Positions 33,608 to 41,493 of a DNA stretch of 64,000 bases are shown piece after piece (the stretch's first letter is position 1; each line of letters starts with the position of its first letter). Under the pieces are notes generated by a model. The model saw only the letters and a list, made by a program, of their open reading frames with translations. It had not been told where the DNA came from and searched no databases. The translations under genes and the position numbers were made by a program. Source of the stretch: Ardenticatenaceae bacterium (lineage in GTDB: Bacteria; Chloroflexota; Anaerolineae; Promineifilales; Promineifilaceae); NCBI GenBank assembly GCA_020634395.1, contig JACKBU010000005.1, positions 62,001 to 126,000 of the forward strand, given 5' to 3'.

Positions 33608-34107
33608 CAGGCAGCATCTCCTGCTTTACCCTGGCGATAGGCCGCCAGAAATTCTTCCGGCACCTGCACGGCTACCACTTCACCCCGGGCGCACTCCTCG
33701 CCGTTGGCCAGCAAAGAAGCGCTGATGATCACTTTGCGTCCTTTCACTTCCTTGACACGGCCGCGCACTTCCAGCACGGTGTCGATCGGGGTTGGTTTCA
33801 GGTAATCGACGTGCAGGGAAGCGGTGAGAAAACGCAGCGCCGGTTCGCTGTCCATCTCGCGCCCGGCGGCGCGATAGGCGGCAGCGGCGGCTGTGCCCGT
33901 ACCGTGGCAGTCGATGAGGGAGGCGATCAGGCCGCCATAAACGTAGCCAGGAATGGCCATGTGATACGGCCGTGGCTGAAACAACGTCACAGATTCGTCG
34001 CCATCCCAATAAGTTTTGATTTGCAGCCCATCAGGATTTAACCGGCCGCATCCGTAACAGTAGCTCAAATCATCCGGGTAAAAATCTTGAAACGCTTTGT
34101 CTGCCAC
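33607..34107 (-). CDS. PaaI/YigI-type hotdog thioesterase
   Basis: 166 aa. N-terminal YCYGCGRLNPDGLQIK, then a hotdog fold with the helix GYVYGGLIASLIDCHGTGTAAAAAYR and strands SLHVDYLKPTPIDTVLEVRGRVKEVKGRKVIISASL. It hydrolyses acyl-CoA thioesters; substrate unknown. Its stop overlaps the tatD start by one base, and it lies 9 bp downstream of the phosphohexomutase gene. Confidence 0.88.
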   Translation of the reverse strand: MADKAFQDFYPDDLSYCYGCGRLNPDGLQIKTYWDGDESVTLFQPRPYHMAIPGYVYGGLIASLIDCHGTGTAAAAAYRAAGREMDSEPALRFLTASLHVDYLKPTPIDTVLEVRGRVKEVKGRKVIISASLLANGEECARGEVVAVQVPEEFLAAYRQGKAGDAA

Positions 34108-34116
34108 TTCGTCTCC

Positions 34117-35532
34117 CTAATGCAGCCCGGCCAGACGCATGCCATCTTCCAGAATGGCAGCCAGGCGATCTTCATGCGTAGTTTCGCAGTAAACGCGAAT
34201 GACAGGCTCAGTGCCGCTAAAGCGCACCAGCAGCCAGCCGCCATCTTCCATGATGAACTGGTGGCCGTCGATGGTGACGATGTCTGTTACCTTCAACCCG
34301 CCGATGGTTTCTGGTCGGGCGGCGGCTACACGCGCCAAAATTTCCGGTTTGCGCTCCGCCTCGAAGCGGCTGTCAATCCGATCGTAGTAGTGGGGGCCAA
34401 CTTTTTCAAACAGTGTGTCCAGCAGTTCGGAAGGCTTTTTGCCGGTTTGGACCATCATATCCAGGAAATAGAGACCGGCCAGAATGCCATCACGCTCCGG
34501 CACATGGCCGCGAAATGCGTAACCGCCGCTTTCTTCGCCGCCGATCATGGCGTCTACTTCCATCATCTTGGGGGCGATGTATTTGAAGCCTACGCCGGTT
34601 TCGTACACCGGCACGCCATAAAGCTGGCCCAGCTTGTTTAGCATTTTGGTGGTGGAGATTGTTTTGACGATGGGGCCGCGCTCGCCGCGTACTTCCAGAA
34701 AGTAGTAGCCCATCAGGCCATAAACCCGCAGTTGGTCGATGAAATCCCCGTTTTCGTCGCCAAAGCCTACCCGGTCAGCGTCGCCGTCGTTGATAACGGC
34801 GACGTCGGCGGCGATCTTGCGGGCGAAGGCCAGGCCATGGTCGATGTTAGGCGGGATGGGTTCCGGGCGCGTCATGTGGGGGTAGATCGGGTTGCGTCGG
34901 TTGTGGATTTCGTTGATGGAAGTGTCGCCGGGTGACAGGAGCCGGGGGAACCAGCCGGCGCCGTTGCCCCACATGGCGTCGTAAGCAATGTTAAAACCCG
35001 CTTCTTTAATCGGTTCGACGTTGACCAGGCGTTTGAGCTGGGCTTCGTAGGCCGGTCCGGCGTCGAAAACGGTGATCAGGCCATCGCTGACGGCGTCGTC
35101 GAATTTGCGGCGGGAAACGGCCGTTATCTCCGGTATCTGCGCTTCAATCTTCTTCAAGTCCTGGGGCGGGATGGCGCCTCCCTGCGGATCGCGCACCTTA
35201 AAGCCGCAGTCCCAAAATGGGTTGTGGCTGGCGGTGATGTTGATGGCCCCGCCGGCTTTTTTGTCTACCACAGCATAGGAGATGGCCGGCGTCGGCGTGG
35301 CTCCGTCGGTCAGCCAGACGTGGATGTCATGGGCCGCCAGTACTTCTGCGGCGGCCTGGGCAAAAAACTCGGCCTGGAACCGTTTATCGTGGCCGATAAT
35401 TACGCCCTGAGCGGCACGGCCGTTTTGCTGCAAAAACGCCGCAAACCCTTGTGCGCAGCGCCGCACGTTGTCGAACGTATAATCATCCGCAATGCGTCCC
35501 CGCCAACCATCTGTTCCAAATTGAATCGACAT
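34117..35532 (-). CDS. Phosphoglucomutase/phosphomannomutase family protein
   Basis: 471 aa alpha-D-phosphohexomutase. Active-site Ser (about S102) in INITASHNP; metal loop DGDADR; sugar-binding GGEESGG; phosphate-binding VRFSGTEPVIRVYCE. It interconverts hexose 1- and 6-phosphates. With gmd just upstream, supplying mannose-1-phosphate for GDP-mannose is plausible but not proven. AAGGAAGG lies 6 nt before the ATG. Confidence 0.9.
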   Translation of the reverse strand: MSIQFGTDGWRGRIADDYTFDNVRRCAQGFAAFLQQNGRAAQGVIIGHDKRFQAEFFAQAAAEVLAAHDIHVWLTDGATPTPAISYAVVDKKAGGAINITASHNPFWDCGFKVRDPQGGAIPPQDLKKIEAQIPEITAVSRRKFDDAVSDGLITVFDAGPAYEAQLKRLVNVEPIKEAGFNIAYDAMWGNGAGWFPRLLSPGDTSINEIHNRRNPIYPHMTRPEPIPPNIDHGLAFARKIAADVAVINDGDADRVGFGDENGDFIDQLRVYGLMGYYFLEVRGERGPIVKTISTTKMLNKLGQLYGVPVYETGVGFKYIAPKMMEVDAMIGGEESGGYAFRGHVPERDGILAGLYFLDMMVQTGKKPSELLDTLFEKVGPHYYDRIDSRFEAERKPEILARVAAARPETIGGLKVTDIVTIDGHQFIMEDGGWLLVRFSGTEPVIRVYCETTHEDRLAAILEDGMRLAGLH

Positions 35533-35551
35533 GAATACCTTCCTTTCTGGG

Positions 35552-35599
35552 CAGCGAGAGCAAGAGCAAGCGTTCGGCTTCTGGCTCCGGCTCTCGCTG
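35552..35599. repeat. Inverted repeat between gmd and phosphohexomutase genes
   Basis: CAGCGAGAGC pairs perfectly with GCTCTCGCTG across a 28-nt interval that itself carries GCTC/GAGC complements. It lies in the 70-bp gap between cotranscribed genes. There is no T-tract, so it may be an mRNA-stabilising or processing hairpin. Confidence 0.5.
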
Positions 35600-35602
35600 G
35601 TT

Positions 35603-36577
35603 TTACATGGCCACCTGACCGTTGGAAATCAACTCCAGATCCGCTTTTACCATCATTTTTACCAGTTCGGAGAACGTGACGGTAGGCTCCCACCCCAGCT
35701 TGCGGCCCGCTTTGCTGGGATCGCCGACGAGCAAGTCTACCTCGGCCGGGCGCATGAAACGCGGATCCTGCACCACATAGTCGTGCCAGTCCAGGTTGAC
35801 GCAGCCGAAAGCTTCGACCAAAAATTCTTCCACCGAATGGGTTTCCCCGGTGGCCACCACGTAATCGTCGGGTTTGTCTTGCTGCAGCATCAGCCACATA
35901 GCCTGGACATAGTCACCGGCAAAGCCCCAGTCGCGGCGCGCATCCAGATTACCCAGGCGCAGTTCGTTGGTCAGGCCCATTTTAATTTGGGCCACGTGAT
36001 AGGTAATTTTGCGGGTAACAAATTCCAGCCCGCGGCGCGGCGATTCGTGGTTGAAGAGGATGCCCGAGGTGGCATGCAAATCATAGCTCTCGCGGTAATT
36101 GACGGTGATCCAGTGCCCGTAGACTTTGGCTACGCCGTAAGGACTGCGCGGATAAAAAGGTGTCGTTTCGCGCTGCGGCACTTCCACCACTTTGCCAAAC
36201 ATTTCGCTGGAACTCGCCTGGTAAAAGTGAATTTTGGGATTGACGATGCGGATGGCGTCTAACACTCGGGTTACGCCCAGTCCCGTCACATCGCCGGTGA
36301 AAACCGGCTGGTTCCAGGAAGTCTGCACAAAGGACTGGGCGGCCAGATTGTAGACCTCGTCGGGTTTGTGTTCTTCCAGTATGTGGATGAGCGAAATCTG
36401 GTCGCCCAAATCGCCGGGAACCAGGGTGATTTTTTCCTGGATGTGCTGTACACGGTGGAAATTGACGGTGCTGGTGCGCCGCACCATCCCCACGACATCA
36501 TAGCCTTGGCTCAGTAAAAAATCGGCCAGGTACGAGCCGTCCTGACCGGTAATGCCGGTAATTAATGCTTTGGGCAT
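35603..36577 (-). CDS. gmd: GDP-mannose 4,6-dehydratase
   Basis: 324 aa SDR-type enzyme. It has the NADP-binding ALITGITGQDGSYLADFLL, the Ser-Glu region ASSSEMFGKV (catalytic Thr/Ser and Glu), YGVAKVYGHW (YxxxK), and the family-specific HESPRRGLEFVTRKI. It makes GDP-4-keto-6-deoxymannose, precursor of GDP-fucose, GDP-rhamnose or GDP-perosamine; no second-step gene is in the window. It has its own promoter. Confidence 0.9.
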   Translation of the reverse strand: MPKALITGITGQDGSYLADFLLSQGYDVVGMVRRTSTVNFHRVQHIQEKITLVPGDLGDQISLIHILEEHKPDEVYNLAAQSFVQTSWNQPVFTGDVTGLGVTRVLDAIRIVNPKIHFYQASSSEMFGKVVEVPQRETTPFYPRSPYGVAKVYGHWITVNYRESYDLHATSGILFNHESPRRGLEFVTRKITYHVAQIKMGLTNELRLGNLDARRDWGFAGDYVQAMWLMLQQDKPDDYVVATGETHSVEEFLVEAFGCVNLDWHDYVVQDPRFMRPAEVDLLVGDPSKAGRKLGWEPTVTFSELVKMMVKADLELISNGQVAM

Positions 36578-36652
36578 TCTCCTACTCCTTTCCGATTGGA
36601 TTAACAGCCACAGAGAGCTATTGTTTTTAACGTTTGACGTGTTGGTGATTGG

Positions 36653-36681
36653 ATTATAGCCCAGGCAGAATGTTGCGTAAA
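36653..36681 (-). promoter_or_regulatory. Promoter upstream of gmd
   Basis: Minus strand TTTACG, 17-bp spacer, consensus TATAAT. It predicts a leader of about 65 nt before the gmd ATG. It is separated from the SUMF1-like gene stop by only 47 bp, so gmd and downstream genes may be transcribed independently of murA. Confidence 0.65.
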
Positions 36682-36727
36682 ACGGCCGTTACGTCCCGTC
36701 AGGCAGGGGCAGGAAAAACGTAGGGTT

Positions 36728-37783
36728 TTAGCTGTTTAGGCGGTCGGCGGCGATGCGGAACCCCACCATGTTCAGGCGTGAGTCCGCTCTGGAATAGTAA
36801 CGGTGGGTGGTCTGAATATTCCAGGCCGAGTTGAGGAAAGCGCCGCCGCGCAGCACGCGCACATCCTGCCCCGGCGTAAACTGCGAGGACGTCCACTCCC
36901 AGACGTTGCCGCTCATGTCCACGCAGCCATAAGGGCTGTCGCCAGCGGGGGAGAACTGGCCCACGGCCGTTACATCGCCATCGCGCTTTTGAAAGTTGCA
37001 GCGCGTTTCGTCGGGAGCCTCGCTGCCCCACGGATAGAGACGGCCGTCTTCGCCCCGGGCTGCTTTCTCCCATTCTTCCTCTGTCAGCAGGCGTGCGCCC
37101 GCCCATTCGCAAAAGGCTGCGGCATCGTACCAGCTTACCAGCACCACCGGGCAGTCGACTCGTTCCGGCGGCGGCGTGCGCCGTTCGCGGTCCCAGTTGT
37201 TGGCCTGGGCCCACACGGCCGTGTCGTAGGGCACCGGGTAACGTGGATTGGCTTTGATAAACTGTTGGTACTGACGCTGGGTAATGGGCGCTTTGCTGAT
37301 CCAAAAGTTGGGCAGTTCAAGAGTCTGGTTGGACTTGCCATACAAAAACGGCCCGGCAGGGACGGCCACCATGTCGATGGCGTCCGGGAAGAGAAACGGC
37401 CGTTTTTCCTCCTCCAACTCCGGCAGCCGCTGCCACAGCGGGCTGTCTACAATGTCCGGCACGCCGCCCAGCAGTACCCAGCGCAGCGCCTCGCGCACCA
37501 CGCCAACCGGTGTATCGGCCTGGTCTAGAATTCCCGGGTTTTGTAGCAGGCGCCGGAGGATGGCACGGCCGTAATCGGTGACGGCCGTCTGGCCGGCTCT
37601 ATCCACCAGAGCAAGCGCACCCTGCACCTGGAACCGCTCCACGGAGAAGGCCGGGTCTTCGCCCAAAAGGGCAGGCCAATCTATGCCGGCCGGCGCGTCC
37701 AGAAACGGCCGTGCCTGCCAGAAAGTCGCCAGGAACAGCAGGTGAGGCAGAGACGCACGCCAGTTAAACAGCCAGTCAGCCAT
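36728..37783 (-). CDS. SUMF1/formylglycine-generating-enzyme-like protein lacking the catalytic Cys pair
   Basis: 351 aa. N-terminal helical region (1-150) is unassigned. The C-terminal SUMF1 domain (about 140-348) has VPAGPFLYG, WISKAPITQRQYQQF, PVVLVSWYDAAAFCEWAGARLLTEEEWEKAARGEDGRLYPWG and GCVDMSGNVWEWTSS. The usual RGGSWxxxxxxCRxxxR core reads RVLRGGAFLNSAWNIQTTHRYYS, so the copper-binding cysteines are absent. It is therefore probably not a sulfatase activator. It starts 3 bp after murA ends. Confidence 0.8.
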   Translation of the reverse strand: MADWLFNWRASLPHLLFLATFWQARPFLDAPAGIDWPALLGEDPAFSVERFQVQGALALVDRAGQTAVTDYGRAILRRLLQNPGILDQADTPVGVVREALRWVLLGGVPDIVDSPLWQRLPELEEEKRPFLFPDAIDMVAVPAGPFLYGKSNQTLELPNFWISKAPITQRQYQQFIKANPRYPVPYDTAVWAQANNWDRERRTPPPERVDCPVVLVSWYDAAAFCEWAGARLLTEEEWEKAARGEDGRLYPWGSEAPDETRCNFQKRDGDVTAVGQFSPAGDSPYGCVDMSGNVWEWTSSQFTPGQDVRVLRGGAFLNSAWNIQTTHRYYSRADSRLNMVGFRIAADRLNS

Positions 37784-37786
37784 CGG

Positions 37787-39079
37787 TTAATCCACCCTCT
37801 GAATGTGCGCACCCAGCGTTTTCAGCTTTTGCTCGATGTGCTCATAGCCGCGGTCAATTTGCTGGATGTTGTGAATGACGCTGGTGCCTTCGGCGCACAA
37901 CGCCGCCAGCACCAGCGCCATCCCGGCGCGAATGTCCGGGCTGGGCACACCTTGCGGACTGGCGTGCAGCTCGCTGCGGCCTTCGATAATCACCCGATGC
38001 GGATCACAAATGACCATCCTGGCGCCCATGAAGGTGAGATTATCCACAAAGAAGAAGCGGCTTTCGTACATCCAATCGTGCAGCAGCACCGAGCCGTGCG
38101 CCTGGCTGGCAATGACCACCGCAATGCTCATCAGGTCAGCGGGGAAACCGGGCCAGGGCAGGGGTTTGATTTGCAGAATGCGTCCCCCCAGGGCCGAGGC
38201 AATGCGCAGTGGTTGGTCGGCGGGTACGAGCACGTCCTGCCCGTCTACCTCCCAAATCACGCCCAGCTTTTCGTAGACCAGGCGAATCATGCCCAGATAG
38301 TGGGGATCGGCATTTTTGATGCGGATTTCGCCGCCGGTCACAGCCGCTGCGCCGATGAAGCTGCCGACCTCCATAAAGTCCGCGCCAATGGTGTATTCCG
38401 TGCCGCTGAGCTTGGCGACGCCTTCGATGACCAGCCGGTTGGTGCCGATGCCTTCGATGTGGGCGCCCATCTGGTTAAGGAAGTAGCACAGATCGCGTAC
38501 GTGGGGTTCGCAGGCGGCGTTGTCGATGATGGTCTGGCCGGGTGACAGCACGGCCGTCATCACCGTGTTTTCCGTGGCTGTTACACTGGCTTCGGCTTGC
38601 AGGTAGTAGCCGGCGCCCGCCAGTCTGTCCGCATTCATGCGGAAGATGCCCCGGTCGACCAGTTCTACGCGTGTGCCCAGTGCTTCCAGACCGCGAATGA
38701 GGGTGTCTAACGGCCGTCCCCCAATCACGTCACCGCCCGGCAGCGGCAGGATCGCTTCGCCCATGCGCGCTACCAGCGGCCCGGAAAAAACAAACGAGGC
38801 CCGGGTGCGTCCGGCCAGCAGGCTGTCCAGTTCAGTCTTGTTCACGTGCTGGGCGTGAACACGCCAGCTCCCAGAGGCCAGTTCTGTCACTTCTACGCCT
38901 AAGTCGCGCAAAATAAGAATTGTATTGCGCACGTCCTGGATGTCGGGGATATTGTGCAGGATGACCGGTTCGTCGGTGAGAATGCAGGCGGGTAAAAGTT
39001 TGAGGGCGGCATTTTTGTTGCCGCTAACGGTAATGGTGCCTTGCAGGGGATATCCCCCTTCGATGATAAATTTGCTCAT
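37787..39079 (-). CDS. murA: UDP-N-acetylglucosamine 1-carboxyvinyltransferase, Asp117 variant
   Basis: 430 aa EPSP-synthase-type enzyme making UDP-GlcNAc-enolpyruvate, the first committed step of peptidoglycan synthesis. N-terminal GGYPLQGTITVSGNKNAALK. The active-site loop reads LPGGDVIGGRP, with Asp at residue 117 (codon 38729-38731) where most MurA have Cys. Further motifs: TATENTVMTAVL, PWPGFPADLMS. The Cys-to-Asp form is known from mycobacteria and chlamydiae to be active and fosfomycin-insensitive. Confidence 0.95.
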   Translation of the reverse strand: MSKFIIEGGYPLQGTITVSGNKNAALKLLPACILTDEPVILHNIPDIQDVRNTILILRDLGVEVTELASGSWRVHAQHVNKTELDSLLAGRTRASFVFSGPLVARMGEAILPLPGGDVIGGRPLDTLIRGLEALGTRVELVDRGIFRMNADRLAGAGYYLQAEASVTATENTVMTAVLSPGQTIIDNAACEPHVRDLCYFLNQMGAHIEGIGTNRLVIEGVAKLSGTEYTIGADFMEVGSFIGAAAVTGGEIRIKNADPHYLGMIRLVYEKLGVIWEVDGQDVLVPADQPLRIASALGGRILQIKPLPWPGFPADLMSIAVVIASQAHGSVLLHDWMYESRFFFVDNLTFMGARMVICDPHRVIIEGRSELHASPQGVPSPDIRAGMALVLAALCAEGTSVIHNIQQIDRGYEHIEQKLKTLGAHIQRVD

Positions 39080-39154
39080 ATTTTTTTCCGTGGGAACCGC
39101 CGGGCGGCGGCTCGTTCAACTTTAGCTCTCCTCTTCAGCTTGTGCTGTGGGGCG

Positions 39155-39183
39155 ATTGTAGCTAGAGGGCGCATGCGGGGCAA
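39155..39183 (-). promoter_or_regulatory. murA promoter
   Basis: Minus strand TTGCCC, 17-bp spacer, TACAAT, giving a leader of about 70 nt before the murA ATG. It lies back to back with the CDF transporter promoter at 39219-39249. Confidence 0.6.
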
Positions 39184-39218
39184 CCCATGAACCCCCTACG
39201 CCCGGGAACAGCGGGGAT

Positions 39219-39249
39219 TTGTATCTTGGGTGTATCCCGGGTCTATATC
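39219..39249 (+). promoter_or_regulatory. Long-spacer promoter and iterated TGTATC motif before CDF transporter 1
   Basis: TTGTAT and TATATC are separated by 19 bp, the elongated spacing used by MerR-family regulators. TGTATC occurs at 39220 and 39231, then TATATC at 39244. CDF transporter 2 has TTGTAC-N19-TATACC with the same triad at 45261-45291. A metal-responsive regulator is inferred; none is encoded here. Confidence 0.45.
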
Positions 39250-39356
39250 CTGGTTCATGCACACGGCCGTTTCCCTTGCTAAGGTAGAAGGCAACTTCCG
39301 AAGTGGACTTACTGGCTGTGCGCCTGCTGCGCGCCACCTTAACGGATGAAAGTTCA

Positions 39357-40271
39357 ATGACTCAACCGCATGCCCACCAACATGGCCGAACTGATACCTC
39401 CAGCGACCTGCGCCTCGCCTTTTTTCTCAATCTGGGCTTTACACTGCTGGAAATCGTGGGAGGACTTTGGACCAACAGTGTCGCCATCTTGTCCGATGCC
39501 CTCCATGATCTGAGCGATAGCATCTCGTTGGGGATGGCCTGGTATTTTGACAATTATGCCCAAAAAGCGCCCGATACCCGATTTTCTTACGGCTACCGGC
39601 GCTTTTCAATGTTGAGCGCTTTCCTCAACATCGTTGTTTTGGTGGCCGGCAGTTTGTGGGTGCTGGCGACGGCGCTTCCTCGCCTTCTAAACCCGGAGCC
39701 ATCGCGGGCAGGGGGCATGTTTTTGTTTGCTATAGTGGGGATCACGGTGAACGGTTTTGGCGCCTATCGCCTTTACCGCAACCAATCCCTTAATGCCCAG
39801 GTTGCCGGCTGGCACTTACTGGAAGACGTGTTGGGCTGGGTAGCCGTGCTCATCGTCAGCGTGGTGCTGTTGTTTACAGACTGGTACATCCTCGATCCGC
39901 TTCTCTCAATCCTGATCACGCTGTACATTTTGACCAACGTGATCCGCAATCTACGACGAATCGCGCGCCTGTTTTTGCAGGCTATTCCTGAAGATGTGGA
40001 TTTGCCGGCTCTCCAGGAACAAATCTTGGGGCTGGAACCGGTGCAGAATGTTCACCATACCCACGTCTGGTCTTTGGATGGCGAGCACCACGTTCTGACC
40101 ACTCACGTTGTTGTCCCACCTGAAACCAGCAAGGCGGAAGCCTCCCGACTGAAGAGAGAACTGGCACAGTTGCTCGATGCGGATGATTTTCAGCACCTGA
40201 CCATCGAAGTTGAGTTTGGCGAAGAGGATTGTCATCTGGTTTCTGCCCCATCGCCCGCCGAGCACATGTAG
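39357..40271 (+). CDS. Cation diffusion facilitator (CzcD/ZitB-like) transporter 1
   Basis: 304 aa from the ATG giving MTQPHAHQH. Six membrane helices with His-rich N-terminus; TM2 metal site in AILSDALHDLSDS and TM5 HLLEDVLGWVAV (HxxxD). The cytoplasmic C-terminal metal-binding domain contains VQNVHHTHVWSLDGEHHVLTTHVVV. It exports Zn, Co or Cd by proton antiport. A GTG at 39303 gives a longer frame, without a better ribosome site. The Usp gene follows after 54 bp. Confidence 0.9.
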   Translation: MTQPHAHQHGRTDTSSDLRLAFFLNLGFTLLEIVGGLWTNSVAILSDALHDLSDSISLGMAWYFDNYAQKAPDTRFSYGYRRFSMLSAFLNIVVLVAGSLWVLATALPRLLNPEPSRAGGMFLFAIVGITVNGFGAYRLYRNQSLNAQVAGWHLLEDVLGWVAVLIVSVVLLFTDWYILDPLLSILITLYILTNVIRNLRRIARLFLQAIPEDVDLPALQEQILGLEPVQNVHHTHVWSLDGEHHVLTTHVVVPPETSKAEASRLKRELAQLLDADDFQHLTIEVEFGEEDCHLVSAPSPAEHM

Positions 40272-40325
40272 CCTGACTGCCGGCGCCGGGACGCCTGAAG
40301 TCTTTGAGTTTTCGAGAGATAGCCT

Positions 40326-41342
40326 ATGTTAGAAAAAATAGTTGTTTTGCTAGATGGCTCGACGTTGGCCAAAACTGTACTGCCCCATGCTCGTGCTCTG
40401 GCTGGGGCTTTTCAGGCCAGGATTACTCTGCTGCACGTGCTGGAACCCCAGAAAAAACCGGATACGGGACGGCTCGATCCCTTGAATTGGCATCTGCGAA
40501 AAATAGAGGCGCAATCCTTTTTGGATGCCGTAGCCCAAGAGGGTGAGAACGAGGGAATGGCGATCAATACCATTCTGCTGGAAGGTACTGCCGCCAGAAG
40601 CATCGTGGAATATCTCGATGAGACGGAACCTGATCTGATTATGCTGAGCAGCCATGGGCAGGGGGGACTTTCACCATGGAATGTAAGCAGCGTGGCGCAG
40701 AAGATTATTTATCGTGTTTTTCGCTCGTTTATGTTGGTCCGTGCTTATCAGCATGCCGGGGAAGAGGCGGACGAAGTCCGCTACGGCCGTATCGCTGTAC
40801 CCCTGGATGGCTCTAAACGGGCGGAATACACTTTGCCTTTTGCCGCCCGCCTGGCCGAGGCCCACGACGCCGAACTGGTGCTGCTTCATGCCCTGACACC
40901 ACCCCCCGTGATGCAGCGGCATACCCTCACGGCCGAAGAAACGGCCGTTATCGACCGCCTGAGCGAACGAAACCAGGCGGAAGCGGAGCAATATCTGAAC
41001 CAGATCGCCGATCAACAAAGCCCGCAAACGATGGCGCGCTGCCTTTCTGGTCCCAGCGCCGCCGATGTCCTGCTGGACTTTGTTAATAACGAGGAAAACG
41101 GGATTGACCTGGTGATCATGAGCGCACACGGATACTCCAGCGAGACGATACGGCCGTATGGCTCTGTCGTTTCTAGCTTTATTGCCTATGGCAGCACAAC
41201 CCTGCTCATTCTACAGGACCTGGCGCAAGATGAGATCCGGCCCACCCAGGCCGAACTGAGCGTAGCCGCGAGCCGCGGTAACGGCCGTATACGCCAGACC
41301 AACGCTTATGCCCAGCCGGCAGACTGGTCGTCCGAGGAATAG
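40326..41342 (+). CDS. Tandem universal stress protein (two UspA domains)
   Basis: 338 aa. Domain 1 (1-140): KIVVLLDGSTLAKTVLPHARALA, LIMLSSHGQGGLSPWNVSSVAQKII. Domain 2 (about 155-305): GRIAVPLDGSKRAEYTLPFAARLA, VIMSAHGYSSETIRPYGSVVSSFI. The usual ATP-binding GxxGxxxxxxGSV is partly kept as HGQGGLSPWNVSSV and HGYSSETIRPYGSV, so ATP binding is uncertain. It lies downstream of CDF transporter 1 and before a sensor kinase. Confidence 0.88.
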   Translation: MLEKIVVLLDGSTLAKTVLPHARALAGAFQARITLLHVLEPQKKPDTGRLDPLNWHLRKIEAQSFLDAVAQEGENEGMAINTILLEGTAARSIVEYLDETEPDLIMLSSHGQGGLSPWNVSSVAQKIIYRVFRSFMLVRAYQHAGEEADEVRYGRIAVPLDGSKRAEYTLPFAARLAEAHDAELVLLHALTPPPVMQRHTLTAEETAVIDRLSERNQAEAEQYLNQIADQQSPQTMARCLSGPSAADVLLDFVNNEENGIDLVIMSAHGYSSETIRPYGSVVSSFIAYGSTTLLILQDLAQDEIRPTQAELSVAASRGNGRIRQTNAYAQPADWSSEE

Positions 41343-41493
41343 CCGCAGCCAGAGGATTCAGGGTGGGGGGACAATCGGGGCATTGCCATTGCCCGTAAAA
41401 ATGGGGAAACTGGAGCATAGCTGTTCACAAATCGTGGGCGGCGGACGATAGGCCGATAGGCGCCAGAAGAATCTGGCATAAACAAACTCCTTC

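Noticed and set aside
39303..39356. GTG start for CDF transporter 1
   Set aside because: No ribosome site; the added residues are unlike the family's His-rich N-terminus.
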